Positions 55,235 to 63,096 of a stretch of 64,000 nucleotides of DNA are shown here, piece after piece (positions within the stretch are counted from its first letter, which is position 1; each line of letters opens with the position of its first letter). Below the pieces are notes generated by a model that saw nothing but the letters and a program-made list of their open reading frames with translations, made no database searches and had not been told where the DNA came from. This stretch comes from Paenarthrobacter ureafaciens. Its GTDB lineage: Bacteria; Actinomycetota; Actinomycetes; Actinomycetales; Micrococcaceae. Where the stretch lies: positions 868,001-932,000 of the forward strand of contig NZ_SBHM01000007.1 of assembly GCF_004028095.1 (NCBI RefSeq), in the 5' to 3' direction. The position numbers and the translations under genes are program-made.

Positions 55235-55957
55235 TTAGGAGCTGCTGGAGATGCGGTGAAGCCATTCCAGGAAAAGCTTCAATTCAGAACTGGACAGTTG
55301 GTCAGAATGCGAGGCCTGCAGTGCCGCATTCAGGGCGATTGCCGCAACAACCACGGAGGACTTACCGGAGTCCTCCGCTGCGGCGCCACGGGCGGTATCC
55401 GTGGAGACGGCGAAGATCATGGAATCCCGGGTCATTGTTGATAGCTCCAGGTTCCGGTCTTCGGCCGGTTCGGCGATAAGCATGAGCGTGACGCCCACAT
55501 TGGCCGCGAGGATGCTGCGCGCCGCTTCGCGGGGCGGCACATTGATCTGTCCTGAGATGGCGGCCTTGTTCAGCATCTCCTCCAGGAGGGCTTCCGCGTC
55601 GGCCACGATGGCCGGGCGGCTCTCCGGGCGAATATTGCCGAACATCACCAAGTACAGATGGGGCTGGGAGAGTCCGAACCTGACGTGGTTGTCCCACATC
55701 CGCCTGACGTCCTCCAGTGGTTCCCCGGACGGTGCAAAGTCGCGCTCCTTGGCCACGTACTCTTCGAAACCGGCCGACACGACAGCGTCGAACAAGCCCT
55801 CTTTGGTTCCGAAGTGGTGGTAGAGCGTAGGCGCCGTGACACCGGCAAGCTTGGTGATTTGGCGCGTAGAGACCGCTGACCCTTCCGAATTCGCCAGCAA
55901 TTCGGCAGCTGCGCGAAGCAACCGAATTTTAGGCGGAAGCTGGTCATCGAAACTCAT
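55235..55957 (-). CDS. TetR/AcrR-family regulator of the mannitol/PTS region
   Basis: A 240-residue TetR protein: HTH at about 10-55 (STRQITKLAGVTAPTLYHHFGTKEGLFDAVV) and a C-terminal domain ending after about 180, plus a tail. It lies directly upstream of mtlA on the same strand and divergent from ptsI, so it may control either or both. Firmicute-style MtlR is absent here. TAGGGT lies 7 nt before the ATG with a TATAGC-GTT-GCTATA palindrome in the promoter spacer, indicating autoregulation and a leaderless transcript. Confidence 0.85.
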   Translation of the reverse strand: MSFDDQLPPKIRLLRAAAELLANSEGSAVSTRQITKLAGVTAPTLYHHFGTKEGLFDAVVSAGFEEYVAKERDFAPSGEPLEDVRRMWDNHVRFGLSQPHLYLVMFGNIRPESRPAIVADAEALLEEMLNKAAISGQINVPPREAARSILAANVGVTLMLIAEPAEDRNLELSTMTRDSMIFAVSTDTARGAAAEDSGKSSVVVAAIALNAALQASHSDQLSSSELKLFLEWLHRISSSS

Positions 55958-55964
55958 AGCCGCT

Positions 55965-55993
55965 ACCCTAGCACCTATAGCGTTGCTATATGA
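55965..55993 (-). promoter_or_regulatory. TetR-gene promoter with operator in the spacer
   Basis: TAGGGT (-10) and TTCATA (-35) are 18 nt apart on the minus strand. The perfect palindrome TATAGC-GTT-GCTATA (55976-55990) lies between them. It is 97 nt from the ptsI GTG, so it could also affect ptsI. Confidence 0.6.
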
Positions 55994-56086
55994 AGTGGCT
56001 CACAGCACAATTTTGTAAGCTCGACTTCAAGGCTCGTGGTGCCGATGCCGCAGGGTCAGATCCAACCAGCAGGAACAGAGGATTCA

Positions 56087-57787
56087 GTGCAGAATTTCCA
56101 AGGAGTAGGGGTAAGCCCTGGACGCATCATTGGTTCCGTTCGGCAGATGCCCAAGCCGGTCAGCGAACCGCCCGCGGGCGAACGGCTCGCAGCGGACGCC
56201 AGCGCGGAAGACGCCGTCGCCGGTTTGAAGGCAGCAGCCCAAACCGTCCATGACGAGCTCAAGCGCCGGGCAGACACCGCCAGCGGCGACGGCAAGGCCG
56301 TCCTCGAAGCGACGGCACTGATGGCCAAGGACACCATGTTGCTGAAATCGGCCACCAAGCTGATCAATGCAGGAACCTCTCCCGAACGTGCCATCTGGGA
56401 AGCCGGCGCCTCCGTCTCCGAAATGCTGCATAACCTGGGCGGCTACATGGCCGAACGCGCCACCGACGTCCTGGATGTCCGCGCCCGCATCGTCGCCGAA
56501 CTCCGCGGCGTTCCCGCGCCCGGCATCCCCTCCTCGGCAACCCCCTTCATCCTCGTCGCCGAAGACCTCGCCCCCGCCGATACCGCCACACTGGACCCCT
56601 CCACAGTGCTGGCCCTGGTCACCTCCGGCGGCGGACCGCAGTCACACACCGCGATTATTGCCCGCTCCCTCGGCCTCCCTGCCGTGGTGGCGGCCCACGG
56701 CGTCGACTCCGTACCCGACGGAACCGAAATCTACGTTGACGGCGCCGCGGGCCTCGTCTCCCTGGAACCCTCCGATGAACAGCGCACCGCCGCAATGGCC
56801 TGGGCGGAAACCTCGGCAACGCTCGCTTCCTTCGACGGAAACGGCACGACGGCGGACGGACACCTGGTGCCGCTGCTCGCCAACGTCGGAGGTGCCAAGG
56901 ACGCGGTTGCCGCCGCGGGGCTGGGTGCCCAGGGCGTTGGCCTGTTCCGCACCGAGTTCTGTTTCCTCGAACGCGACACCGAGCCCTCCGTGGACGAACA
57001 GGCCGCGGCCTACAAGGCAGTGTTTGACGCGTTCCCCGGCAAGAAGGTTGTGCTCCGCACCCTGGACGCCGGCGCGGACAAGCCCCTGCCCTTCCTCACC
57101 GATGCCACGGAACCCAACCCCGCGCTGGGCGTCCGCGGCTACCGGACCGACTTCACCACCCCCGGCGTGCTGGAACGCCAACTCTCCGCAATCGCACAGG
57201 CCGCCTCCGAATCAGAAGCCGATGTGTGGGTCATGGCGCCGATGATCTCCACCGCAGCCGAAGCCGGCCGCTTCGCCTCGCTCTGCGCCGCAGCCGGACT
57301 GAAAACACCGGGCGTAATGGTGGAAGTGCCCTCGGCAGCGCTCACCGCGGCCACAGTGCTCAGGGAGGTCGCTTTCGCCTCACTCGGCACCAACGACCTC
57401 ACTCAGTACGCCATGGCAGCCGACCGCCAGCTGGGCCCCTTGGCCGAACTGAACACTCCGTGGCAGCCCGCAGTTCTCCGGTTGGTGCAGCTCACCGTGG
57501 AAGGCTCGGCCGCCGAAGCATCCGGCCGGGAAGGCGATCCCAAGCCTGTCGGCGTGTGTGGCGAGGCGGCCGCGGACCCTGCGCTCGCCGTCGTACTCAC
57601 CGGCCTTGGCGTCAGCACACTGTCCATGACCGCGCGCTCGCTGGCCGCCGTCGGGACTGTCCTGAAGACCGTCACACTGGAACAGGCGCAGGAGCTGGCC
57701 CGGCTGGCCCTGTCCGCACCAAGTGCGACGGAAGCCCGCGAGTGGGTGCGCGCCAAGCTCCCGGTACTCGAAGAGCTCGGGCTGTAA
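56087..57787 (+). CDS. ptsI: PTS enzyme I (phosphoenolpyruvate-protein phosphotransferase)
   Basis: A 566-residue general PTS enzyme moving phosphate from PEP to HPr. GVGVSPGRIIGSV opens the protein. The phospho-histidine is in GGGPQSHTAIIARSLG near residue 186. GLFRTEFCFLERD, LRTLDAGADKPLPF and the PEP-site PVGVCGEAAADP near 489 follow. The GTG at 56087 is chosen because AGAGGA precedes it and the length is then normal; the frame is open to 56036. It is divergent from the TetR/mtl genes and followed by ptsH at 61 nt. Confidence 0.95.
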   Translation: MQNFQGVGVSPGRIIGSVRQMPKPVSEPPAGERLAADASAEDAVAGLKAAAQTVHDELKRRADTASGDGKAVLEATALMAKDTMLLKSATKLINAGTSPERAIWEAGASVSEMLHNLGGYMAERATDVLDVRARIVAELRGVPAPGIPSSATPFILVAEDLAPADTATLDPSTVLALVTSGGGPQSHTAIIARSLGLPAVVAAHGVDSVPDGTEIYVDGAAGLVSLEPSDEQRTAAMAWAETSATLASFDGNGTTADGHLVPLLANVGGAKDAVAAAGLGAQGVGLFRTEFCFLERDTEPSVDEQAAAYKAVFDAFPGKKVVLRTLDAGADKPLPFLTDATEPNPALGVRGYRTDFTTPGVLERQLSAIAQAASESEADVWVMAPMISTAAEAGRFASLCAAAGLKTPGVMVEVPSAALTAATVLREVAFASLGTNDLTQYAMAADRQLGPLAELNTPWQPAVLRLVQLTVEGSAAEASGREGDPKPVGVCGEAAADPALAVVLTGLGVSTLSMTARSLAAVGTVLKTVTLEQAQELARLALSAPSATEAREWVRAKLPVLEELGL

Positions 57788-57848
57788 GTCCAGCCCGACC
57801 CGCCGCATCCAGCAAGTTCCGCAAGTTCCCAACCGCAAGGAGAAACCC

Positions 57849-58127
57849 ATGCCCGAACGCACAGCTACCATCGCCAGCAAGTCCGGCCTCCACGCGCGTC
57901 CCGCGGCGCTCTTTGCCGAGGCCGCCGGTGAACAGCCCGTGGACGTCACCATCGCCATGCAGGGAGAACCCGCCGAAGACGCCCTCGACGCCGCCAGCAT
58001 CCTGTCCCTGATGACGCTTGGCGCGGCCAAGGGCGATGTGGTGGTGCTCCGGGCAGAGGGTGAAGGTGCTGACGAGGCACTGGATGCCTTGGTGAAACTG
58101 TTGGAAACGGACCTGGACGCCGTCTGA
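57849..58127 (+). CDS. ptsH: HPr phosphocarrier protein
   Basis: A 92-residue HPr with the active-site histidine 15 in SGLHARPAA and the ASILSLMTLGAAKGD helix containing the position equivalent to regulatory Ser46. It carries phosphate from enzyme I to sugar-specific EII proteins such as the mannitol permease here. AAGGAG lies before the ATG. No HPr kinase is encoded nearby. Confidence 0.95.
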   Translation: MPERTATIASKSGLHARPAALFAEAAGEQPVDVTIAMQGEPAEDALDAASILSLMTLGAAKGDVVVLRAEGEGADEALDALVKLLETDLDAV

Positions 58128-58157
58128 CTCTTGGCTTGCCGCCCGATTCGATGGCTC

Positions 58158-58195
58158 GCTGCGTGTTAGACGGTAGGAAACGTCTAACACGCAGC
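58158..58195. repeat. Perfect 15-bp inverted repeat after ptsH
   Basis: GCTGCGTGTTAGACG and CGTCTAACACGCAGC flank an 8-nt GTAGGAAA loop, 31 nt after the ptsH stop. There is no U-tract on either strand. It may be a terminator, or a single copy of a third palindrome family. Confidence 0.7.
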
Positions 58196-58250
58196 TAATC
58201 GTCGAAACGGGCGAACCGGCATGCAACACCGCCTTGGGGTGCAGCCGCGC

Positions 58251-58256
58251 TAGGCT
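58251..58256 (+). promoter_or_regulatory. TAGGCT -10 box exactly 6 nt before ATG
   Basis: This is the same TAGGCT-N6-ATG arrangement as at the gluQ and serine-hydrolase starts. No ribosome site is present. Confidence 0.5.
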
Positions 58257-58262
58257 TCTGCC

Positions 58263-58682
58263 ATGGCATTGATAGCTCCCCGCGTTACGGCCGGCCTTCC
58301 CGCCGATGACGCCCGGAACCTGGCACGCTCGCTCCAGGACAGCAACGACATCACTGTGTTCGTCGATGGCACCGTCCACCGCCTGCCCGATCAGGCGAAG
58401 GACGCCGTCGTCGACCTCCTCGCGCGGCTCAGCCGGGGCGAAACCGTGACCGTCAGCAGTGTCGAGGAAATGCTCACCACCTCCCAGGCGGCTGAGCTTG
58501 CCGGGATTTCGCACACCTATCTGCGGAATATGACCGACCGCGGCGAAATCCCCGTGGAGTACCGGGGAACCCATCGCCGTATCCGGCAGGCTGCCATCAT
58601 GGCCTGGCTGGAAAAGCAGAAGCGCAAGGAAGCCGCCGCCAATGCGGCAGAGGAAGCCGCAGGACCTGACGACACGCCGTAG
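58263..58682 (+). CDS. Excisionase-type HTH DNA-binding protein (orphan)
   Basis: A 139-residue protein. The N-terminal half (about 1-70) resembles the dimerisation part of actinobacterial antitoxins. The middle has a MerR/Xis-like HTH, LTTSQAAELAGISHTYLRNM, with wing VEYRGTHRRI (about 75-115). The tail is Ala/Glu/Lys-rich. Homologues often precede a PIN-domain toxin; none follows here, and no phage gene is nearby. It is therefore a stand-alone regulator or an orphan antitoxin. Confidence 0.78.
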   Translation: MALIAPRVTAGLPADDARNLARSLQDSNDITVFVDGTVHRLPDQAKDAVVDLLARLSRGETVTVSSVEEMLTTSQAAELAGISHTYLRNMTDRGEIPVEYRGTHRRIRQAAIMAWLEKQKRKEAAANAAEEAAGPDDTP

Positions 58683-58762
58683 ACAGGGCGTGGTGATAAG
58701 GATCAAGCAACGATCCCGGCCAAGAGGCGGAGTGCCGCAAACGCCGGGGTTACGCTTATTTG

Positions 58763-59005
58763 GTGGGAAATTTCAAGGGGTGGCATATCGTGGCCGGAGC
58801 GGCCGCCATGGCTGTTGCCGCACCCCTTGGCTCGGCCATGGGATTGAACTTCGTGGCCACGTTCATGTTCGCGTGCGTTGTGTTCGTCGCCGTCGCGATG
58901 TGGACGGAATCAAAGATCGCCCGACGCCGGGAAGCAGCCAACGCTGCCGACGTTCACCAGAGCGCGGATGAATCAGCCGGGTCCGACGACCCTGCGCGGG
59001 AGTAG
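58763..59005 (+). CDS. Small two-helix membrane protein, unknown
   Basis: An 80-residue protein with two hydrophobic segments (HIVAGAAAMAVAAPLG and VATFMFACVVFVAVAM) and a charged Asp/Glu-rich tail. The GTG at 58763 is preferred over the TTG at 58760 because TACGCT lies exactly 6 nt before it, a leaderless pattern seen elsewhere in the window. It ends 6 nt before the alpha/beta hydrolase start, so the two are probably cotranscribed. I do not recognise a family. Confidence 0.6.
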   Translation: MGNFKGWHIVAGAAAMAVAAPLGSAMGLNFVATFMFACVVFVAVAMWTESKIARRREAANAADVHQSADESAGSDDPARE

Positions 59006-59011
59006 AACCGG

Positions 59012-59836
59012 GTGCGAGGACGATTGACACGCCGCACGCCCCTGCGCTCGGAAAACGTCGAAGCCGGCGGGCTTAAGGGTCGCATCCTTTGGACGAACGG
59101 AACCCCGCCACCCGGCTCGCAGCCATCGCCCGGCTCCCCGGACAGCCCCGTGTACATCCTGATTCACGGCATCGGCGTCTCACACCGTTACCTTGCGCGT
59201 CTCCACGCCGTTCTTGCCGCAGGTTCACCGACGTACTCGTTCGACCTGCCGGGTTTTGCGGGCACGCCCACACCGGACCACCAAGTCACGGCCGAGGAAT
59301 ACGGGGCCTTCATTGCGGAGACGCTGAAAGCGAAAGGCATTACCTCCTACGTGCTGGTGGGCCACTCCATGGGCGTCCAGTTCGCCATCGAGGCTGCGCT
59401 TCATGCACCGGAGCAGGCCTCGCACGTGGTTCTGATGGGTCCCGTGGTGGATTCGAAGCACAAGAACGTACGGCGGCAATCGCTGGCCCTCTTCCTGGAT
59501 GGGCTCCTACGCGAAAGTCCGTCATCCAACTGGATCGTCGTCTCCGACTACTTCCTGTGCGGCCCCCGCTGGTACCTCACCGAGCTGCCCGTGATGATGG
59601 AGTACCCCACCGAGAAACGACTGGGCCTTGTTGGGAGCCCCGTGCTGATCCTGCGCGGCAGCCGCGACCACGTGGCAGGACCCGAATGGTCGCTGCGGCT
59701 CTCCCGAGCTGTTCCCCAAGGCAGGCTGGTGGAGATTCCGGGAGTGGGACACGTGGCCCAGCACATGAGGCCGAAGGCCGTTGCGGACGCCATCCGGAGC
59801 TTCGTCGCCGCAACGTCGGACCGTAGGCAGGCATAG
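59012..59836 (+). CDS. Alpha/beta-fold hydrolase
   Basis: A 274-residue hydrolase: oxyanion HGIGVSH, nucleophile elbow VGHSMGVQ with Ser near 118, the acid in ILRGSRDHVAG, and catalytic His in IPGVGHVAQHM. No signal peptide is clear; the N terminus is basic (RGRLTRRTPLRS). Its substrate (ester, lactone or epoxide) is not predictable. The start is GTG with GGGAG upstream, and it follows a small membrane protein by 6 nt. Confidence 0.83.
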   Translation: MRGRLTRRTPLRSENVEAGGLKGRILWTNGTPPPGSQPSPGSPDSPVYILIHGIGVSHRYLARLHAVLAAGSPTYSFDLPGFAGTPTPDHQVTAEEYGAFIAETLKAKGITSYVLVGHSMGVQFAIEAALHAPEQASHVVLMGPVVDSKHKNVRRQSLALFLDGLLRESPSSNWIVVSDYFLCGPRWYLTELPVMMEYPTEKRLGLVGSPVLILRGSRDHVAGPEWSLRLSRAVPQGRLVEIPGVGHVAQHMRPKAVADAIRSFVAATSDRRQA

Positions 59837-59928
59837 CCTCACGACGGCGGCACGCCCCTTGTTGCGTTGGACGGGACACGGTTAGGCTGGCAGGGCAAGC
59901 CAAATAGTAAGTTTGCTTAGGAAGGGGT

Positions 59929-60177
59929 TTGACCATGACAAGCTATGACCCGGAAGACGATCCGCAGACCTTCGGAGTGTCCGGCGCGGCCGAGCCCGAC
60001 AGCATCCACGAGGACCCGGACATGAGGCAGGACGAAGACCGCGATCCCGCCGCATCAGCGAACCCGGATCCGGACAACGGCAACGTCACAGGGCTTGAAC
60101 CCGGCGGCGGAGTACCCCCGGGAGAAACGCCTCCAGCGGAAGACAGCATGAGCATGGACCAAGGGCACGAGGAATAG
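59929..60177 (+). CDS. Small acidic DUF6480-type protein
   Basis: An 82-residue, highly acidic protein (Asp/Glu/Pro rich) with the block NVTGLEPGGGVPPGETPPAE followed by a short tail. That block is what I recognise as DUF6480, usually followed by a membrane helix; here the protein ends without one, so it is a short soluble version. GGAAGGGG precedes the ATG. Function unknown. Confidence 0.72.
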   Translation: MTMTSYDPEDDPQTFGVSGAAEPDSIHEDPDMRQDEDRDPAASANPDPDNGNVTGLEPGGGVPPGETPPAEDSMSMDQGHEE

Positions 60178-60184
60178 AGCTCCC

Positions 60185-61252
60185 CTAGTGCAGCTTGAGG
60201 ATCTCGCCGAGGTTATAGTCGGCCGGCTCCTCCAGCTGTGAGTACGTGCAGCTTTCAGGAGTCCGGTCCGGCCGCCACCTGCGGAATTGCGTGGTGTGCC
60301 GGAACCGGTCTCCTTCCATGTAGTCGTACGCCACTTCGATCACCAGCTCGGGCCGCAGAGGAACAAAAGAAAAGTCCTTGCCGGCACTCCAGCGGCTTTG
60401 GGCCCCCGGCATCCTCGAACCAACCGCCGCTCCGGTTTCCTGGCTGGCCCACTCTCCCCAGGGGTGGTCCGCGATCTCCACCTGGTACGGTTCCAACTCG
60501 GCCACCAGCGCCTTCCGCTTCGCCATGGGGAAGGCGGCCACCACTCCAACGTGGTGGAGTTTGCCGGAATCGTCATAGAGCCCCAGCAGCATCGACCCCA
60601 CGACGTCCGCCGTCTTGTGCCAACGGAAACCGGCCACCACGCAGTCCGCCGTCCGTTCATGCTTGGTCTTGAACATCACCCGCTTGTTCGGCTGGTAGGT
60701 ACCGTCGAGCGGTTTGGACAGCACGCCGTCGAGCCCTGCTCCCTCAAGCTGCACGAACCATTCCTGTGCCCGCTCAAGGTCGGTGACCGCAGGCGTCACG
60801 TACACGGGCGGCTCGGCATCGGCGAGCGCCTTTTCCAGCGCAGCACGGCGCTCGGAGAACGGCCGGGCAGTGAGGTCTTCGTCCCCGAGGGCCAGGAGGT
60901 CGAACCCGACGAAGGAGGACGGCGTCTTCTCTGCAAGCATCCGGACGCGGCTGTCGGCGGGGTGGATGCGCTGCTGCAGTCCTTCGAAGTCGAGCCGGTT
61001 GCCGGAAATAAGGATGATCTCGCCATCCACCACGCATTTCTCCGGCAGGTTCTTCTTCAACGCCTCCACCAGCTCAGGGAAGTACCGGGTCATGGGTTTC
61101 TCGTTCCGGCTGCCCAGGATGACGTCATCCCCGTCCCTGAAGACGATGGTCCGGAACCCGTCCCATTTGGGTTCGTAGTGCCCAACCTCAGGAATGTTGG
61201 GCACGGATTTGGCGAGCATGGGCGAAACGGGTGGCATCACGGGTAGGTCCAT
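60185..61252 (-). CDS. ATP-dependent DNA ligase, LigC type
   Basis: A 355-residue ATP-dependent ligase. The adenylated lysine is K29 in motif I EPKWDGFR. Further motifs are VVDGEIIL (III), SFVGFDLLALGDEDL (IIIa), EGAGLDGVLSKPLDG with the lysine of motif IV/V, and a C-terminal OB-fold with RPELVIEVAYDYMEGDRFRH. LigC ligases take part in stationary-phase repair in mycobacteria. No Ku, polymerase or nuclease gene is adjacent. A GTCTACC-GACC-GGTAGAC palindrome lies 8 nt before the start codon. Confidence 0.9.
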   Translation of the reverse strand: MDLPVMPPVSPMLAKSVPNIPEVGHYEPKWDGFRTIVFRDGDDVILGSRNEKPMTRYFPELVEALKKNLPEKCVVDGEIILISGNRLDFEGLQQRIHPADSRVRMLAEKTPSSFVGFDLLALGDEDLTARPFSERRAALEKALADAEPPVYVTPAVTDLERAQEWFVQLEGAGLDGVLSKPLDGTYQPNKRVMFKTKHERTADCVVAGFRWHKTADVVGSMLLGLYDDSGKLHHVGVVAAFPMAKRKALVAELEPYQVEIADHPWGEWASQETGAAVGSRMPGAQSRWSAGKDFSFVPLRPELVIEVAYDYMEGDRFRHTTQFRRWRPDRTPESCTYSQLEEPADYNLGEILKLH

Positions 61253-61259
61253 AGCTCAT

Positions 61260-61277
61260 GTCTACCGACCGGTAGAC
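61260..61277. promoter_or_regulatory. Operator-like palindrome upstream of the ligase gene
   Basis: The perfect 7-4-7 inverted repeat GTCTACC-GACC-GGTAGAC overlaps the expected -10 region of the minus-strand ligase gene. Confidence 0.45.
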
Positions 61278-61424
61278 GCCGAAAGCTAGTGCTCACCAGG
61301 GATATGTGGACGGTGTGTGGCGCGTCCGTCCGTCAGCGCGGGCGCTGCCGGCCCTCATGTACCGTCCGTTACATTAATGTGACTTTACTTCCCTGCTGCT
61401 GTAACTTCGTAGGGCGACCCGTAT

Positions 61425-61603
61425 CTCCGCTGGGCCGCTTCCGGGCTGACGCCGAGCTCTGCCGCATCCCGGAATCCCGCCAGACCCGCGGCAGAGACGG
61501 GGGACCCAGAGTTCCCGGGCCTGTTCCCCGCAGGCCCTTGGGGTGAAGCCGCCACGTGCGGCCGGACGGCCTCGTCCGAACCCGACAGCTAACCTCGCAG
61601 GCG
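61425..61603 (+). ncRNA. c-di-AMP (ydaO/yuaA) riboswitch
   Basis: The leader carries the conserved ydaO blocks in order: CTGCCGCATCCCGG, GCGGCAGAGACGGGGGACCCAG, a variable arm, CTTGGGGTGAAGCCGC, then CGAACCCGACAGCTAACCTCGCAGGCG (landmark ends only). In actinobacteria this class usually sits before cell-wall hydrolase or resuscitation factor genes and turns expression off when c-di-AMP is high. The GAGAGG ribosome site of the next gene lies just past its 3' edge. The 5' boundary is approximate. Confidence 0.85.
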
Positions 61604-61619
61604 TTGAGAGGCAAACACC

Positions 61620-62915
61620 ATGTCCCCAACCATGGATCAGCCGCGCCGTGCCCAAGGGGACGGCCAGCCCACCAAGCCAACCGGACGCCGTCGGGCCCAG
61701 CCCAGCGGTCCGGCCACCGAAATGGAAAGCACGACGGCGGCACCCGCCACCGCAACCGACCCCACCGCTGCGCCCATGACACGAGCGCAGCGTCGGGCGA
61801 TGGAACGCGAGCGCGCGGCCCAGGCAGTCGTGGCTCCGGAAGCTGCACCGAGTGCAGAGTCCGTCTCCAAAACCCCCGCTGAATCCCCCACCGAAGAGCC
61901 GCGCACCGAAGCCATCCCGGTAGTTGCCGCTCCTCCGCGCTCGGAGTCCACTACGCCCGGGCCGCCCACGGCTGCCATCCCCGTGGTGAAGGCCACGCCG
62001 GCGGAGCCTGCCGCTGAGGCCGAGCCCGCGACTGCCGCTATTCCGGTGGTTTCGGCGCACGTTGCCGCCGAGGCCGGGACCGCCCAGCCCAAGACGCCGG
62101 CCCGGATCGCCGCTGACGCTACAGCCGCCGCCGGACTGGCCAGTCGCAAGACCGCCCGGGGCCAACACGACGGCGCACGCCCTGCGGCAGGACGAGCCGC
62201 TGCAAGACGCAATGCTGCGAAGTCGGCCTTTGGTTCCTTTGCTTCCTCATCCTTCACCAAGGAACCCCACGCCGTCCTGACCAAGGCAGCGTCCGTGAAG
62301 ACCATGAGCCAGCGCATGGCGGTGGTCGCCGGAGCACTGGGCCTGGTCCTCACGGTGGGAACGGTAAGCCAAGCCATGGACCTGCCGATCTTCGGCCAGG
62401 ACACCCAAAACCAGGCCAGTGGCGCTAACAATTCCGGCGAAGGCCGGGCAACGGGCTCGGCCACTCCTGGCCCGACGCCGTCCTACTCCACCGCGTCCTC
62501 GACGTCGGCCGCTACGACGGATACCGGGCAGTCCGCAGTCGAAGCAGCCTCTCCGGCAGCGGCAGCACCGCCGTCGTCCACTCCGACGCCGCAGGTTTCG
62601 TTGGCCGACCCCAAGTGGATTCCGTCCAACGCCCCTTCGGCCGTGGTTCCGGTACCGGGCGTGACGTCGCCCGTTCCGAGTCAGCCGGCACCGCCGTCGG
62701 ACAACATCACGGCGCCTTCGCCCAGCACGACGCCTTCAACGACGACGACGCCAACCACCACCCCAACGCCCACGCCGACGACGACGCAGACTTCCAAGCC
62801 GCGGCCCAGCGACTCCCCGAAGCCGGGCTCCGCCCCTAAGTCCAGCGCACCGACGGAGGTTCCGAGCCTGGACGTGGACGGCCTGCTCGACGCAGCCAAG
62901 GGGGTCCTCAAGTGA
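61620..62915 (+). CDS. Ala/Pro/Thr-rich single-pass membrane protein under riboswitch control, unknown
   Basis: A 431-residue protein I do not recognise. Residues 1-230 are low-complexity and disordered with a TRAQRRAMERERAAQ helix (about 55-70). One hydrophobic segment (MAVVAGALGLVLTVGTVSQAM, cited by its ends at about 232-248) spans the membrane. A Ser/Pro/Thr-rich tail (about 260-415) should lie outside the cell and ends LDVDGLLDAAKGVLK. Direct ATPS/PTPTPTTT runs are present. No peptidase or lytic domain is visible. The c-di-AMP riboswitch ahead suggests a link to cell wall or osmotic state. Confidence 0.75.
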   Translation: MSPTMDQPRRAQGDGQPTKPTGRRRAQPSGPATEMESTTAAPATATDPTAAPMTRAQRRAMERERAAQAVVAPEAAPSAESVSKTPAESPTEEPRTEAIPVVAAPPRSESTTPGPPTAAIPVVKATPAEPAAEAEPATAAIPVVSAHVAAEAGTAQPKTPARIAADATAAAGLASRKTARGQHDGARPAAGRAAARRNAAKSAFGSFASSSFTKEPHAVLTKAASVKTMSQRMAVVAGALGLVLTVGTVSQAMDLPIFGQDTQNQASGANNSGEGRATGSATPGPTPSYSTASSTSAATTDTGQSAVEAASPAAAAPPSSTPTPQVSLADPKWIPSNAPSAVVPVPGVTSPVPSQPAPPSDNITAPSPSTTPSTTTTPTTTPTPTPTTTQTSKPRPSDSPKPGSAPKSSAPTEVPSLDVDGLLDAAKGVLK

Positions 62916-63040
62916 GCACCCGCATGCCCCGCACCACTACCCACATCGGCTGGCACGGCCGGTACTGCTGCAGCAGCCGGACGGCCACTTTCCGCCATCG
63001 GATGGGCCGCTGGAGCCACCAGCGGTTGCGCCGTTTCTGA
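62912..63040 (+). CDS. Possible 42-aa Arg/His-rich small protein
   Basis: A GTG frame overlapping the previous stop by 4 nt and running 42 codons to a stop 21 nt before a strong hairpin. It is Arg/His/Thr/Cys-rich (MSTRMPRTTTHIGWHGRYCC start). The position is what one expects of a coupled last gene, but there is no recognised family and it could be chance. Confidence 0.3.
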   Translation: MSTRMPRTTTHIGWHGRYCCSSRTATFRHRMGRWSHQRLRRF

Positions 63041-63060
63041 CGGGCGCCGCAAAAAAGCCA

Positions 63061-63096
63061 AGAAGGCAGGGACCCAGCAAGGGTTCCTGCCTTCTG
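63061..63096 (+). terminator. Terminator after the riboswitch-controlled gene
   Basis: AGAAGGCAGG-ACCC pairs with GGGT-CCTGCCTTCT around CAGCAA. It starts 145 nt after the large gene, or 21 nt after the 42-codon frame. Confidence 0.7.

Noticed and set aside
58263..58682. Prophage or integrative element suggested by the excisionase-like protein
   Set aside because: There is no integrase, attachment-site duplication or phage genes nearby; such HTH proteins are common chromosomal regulators.
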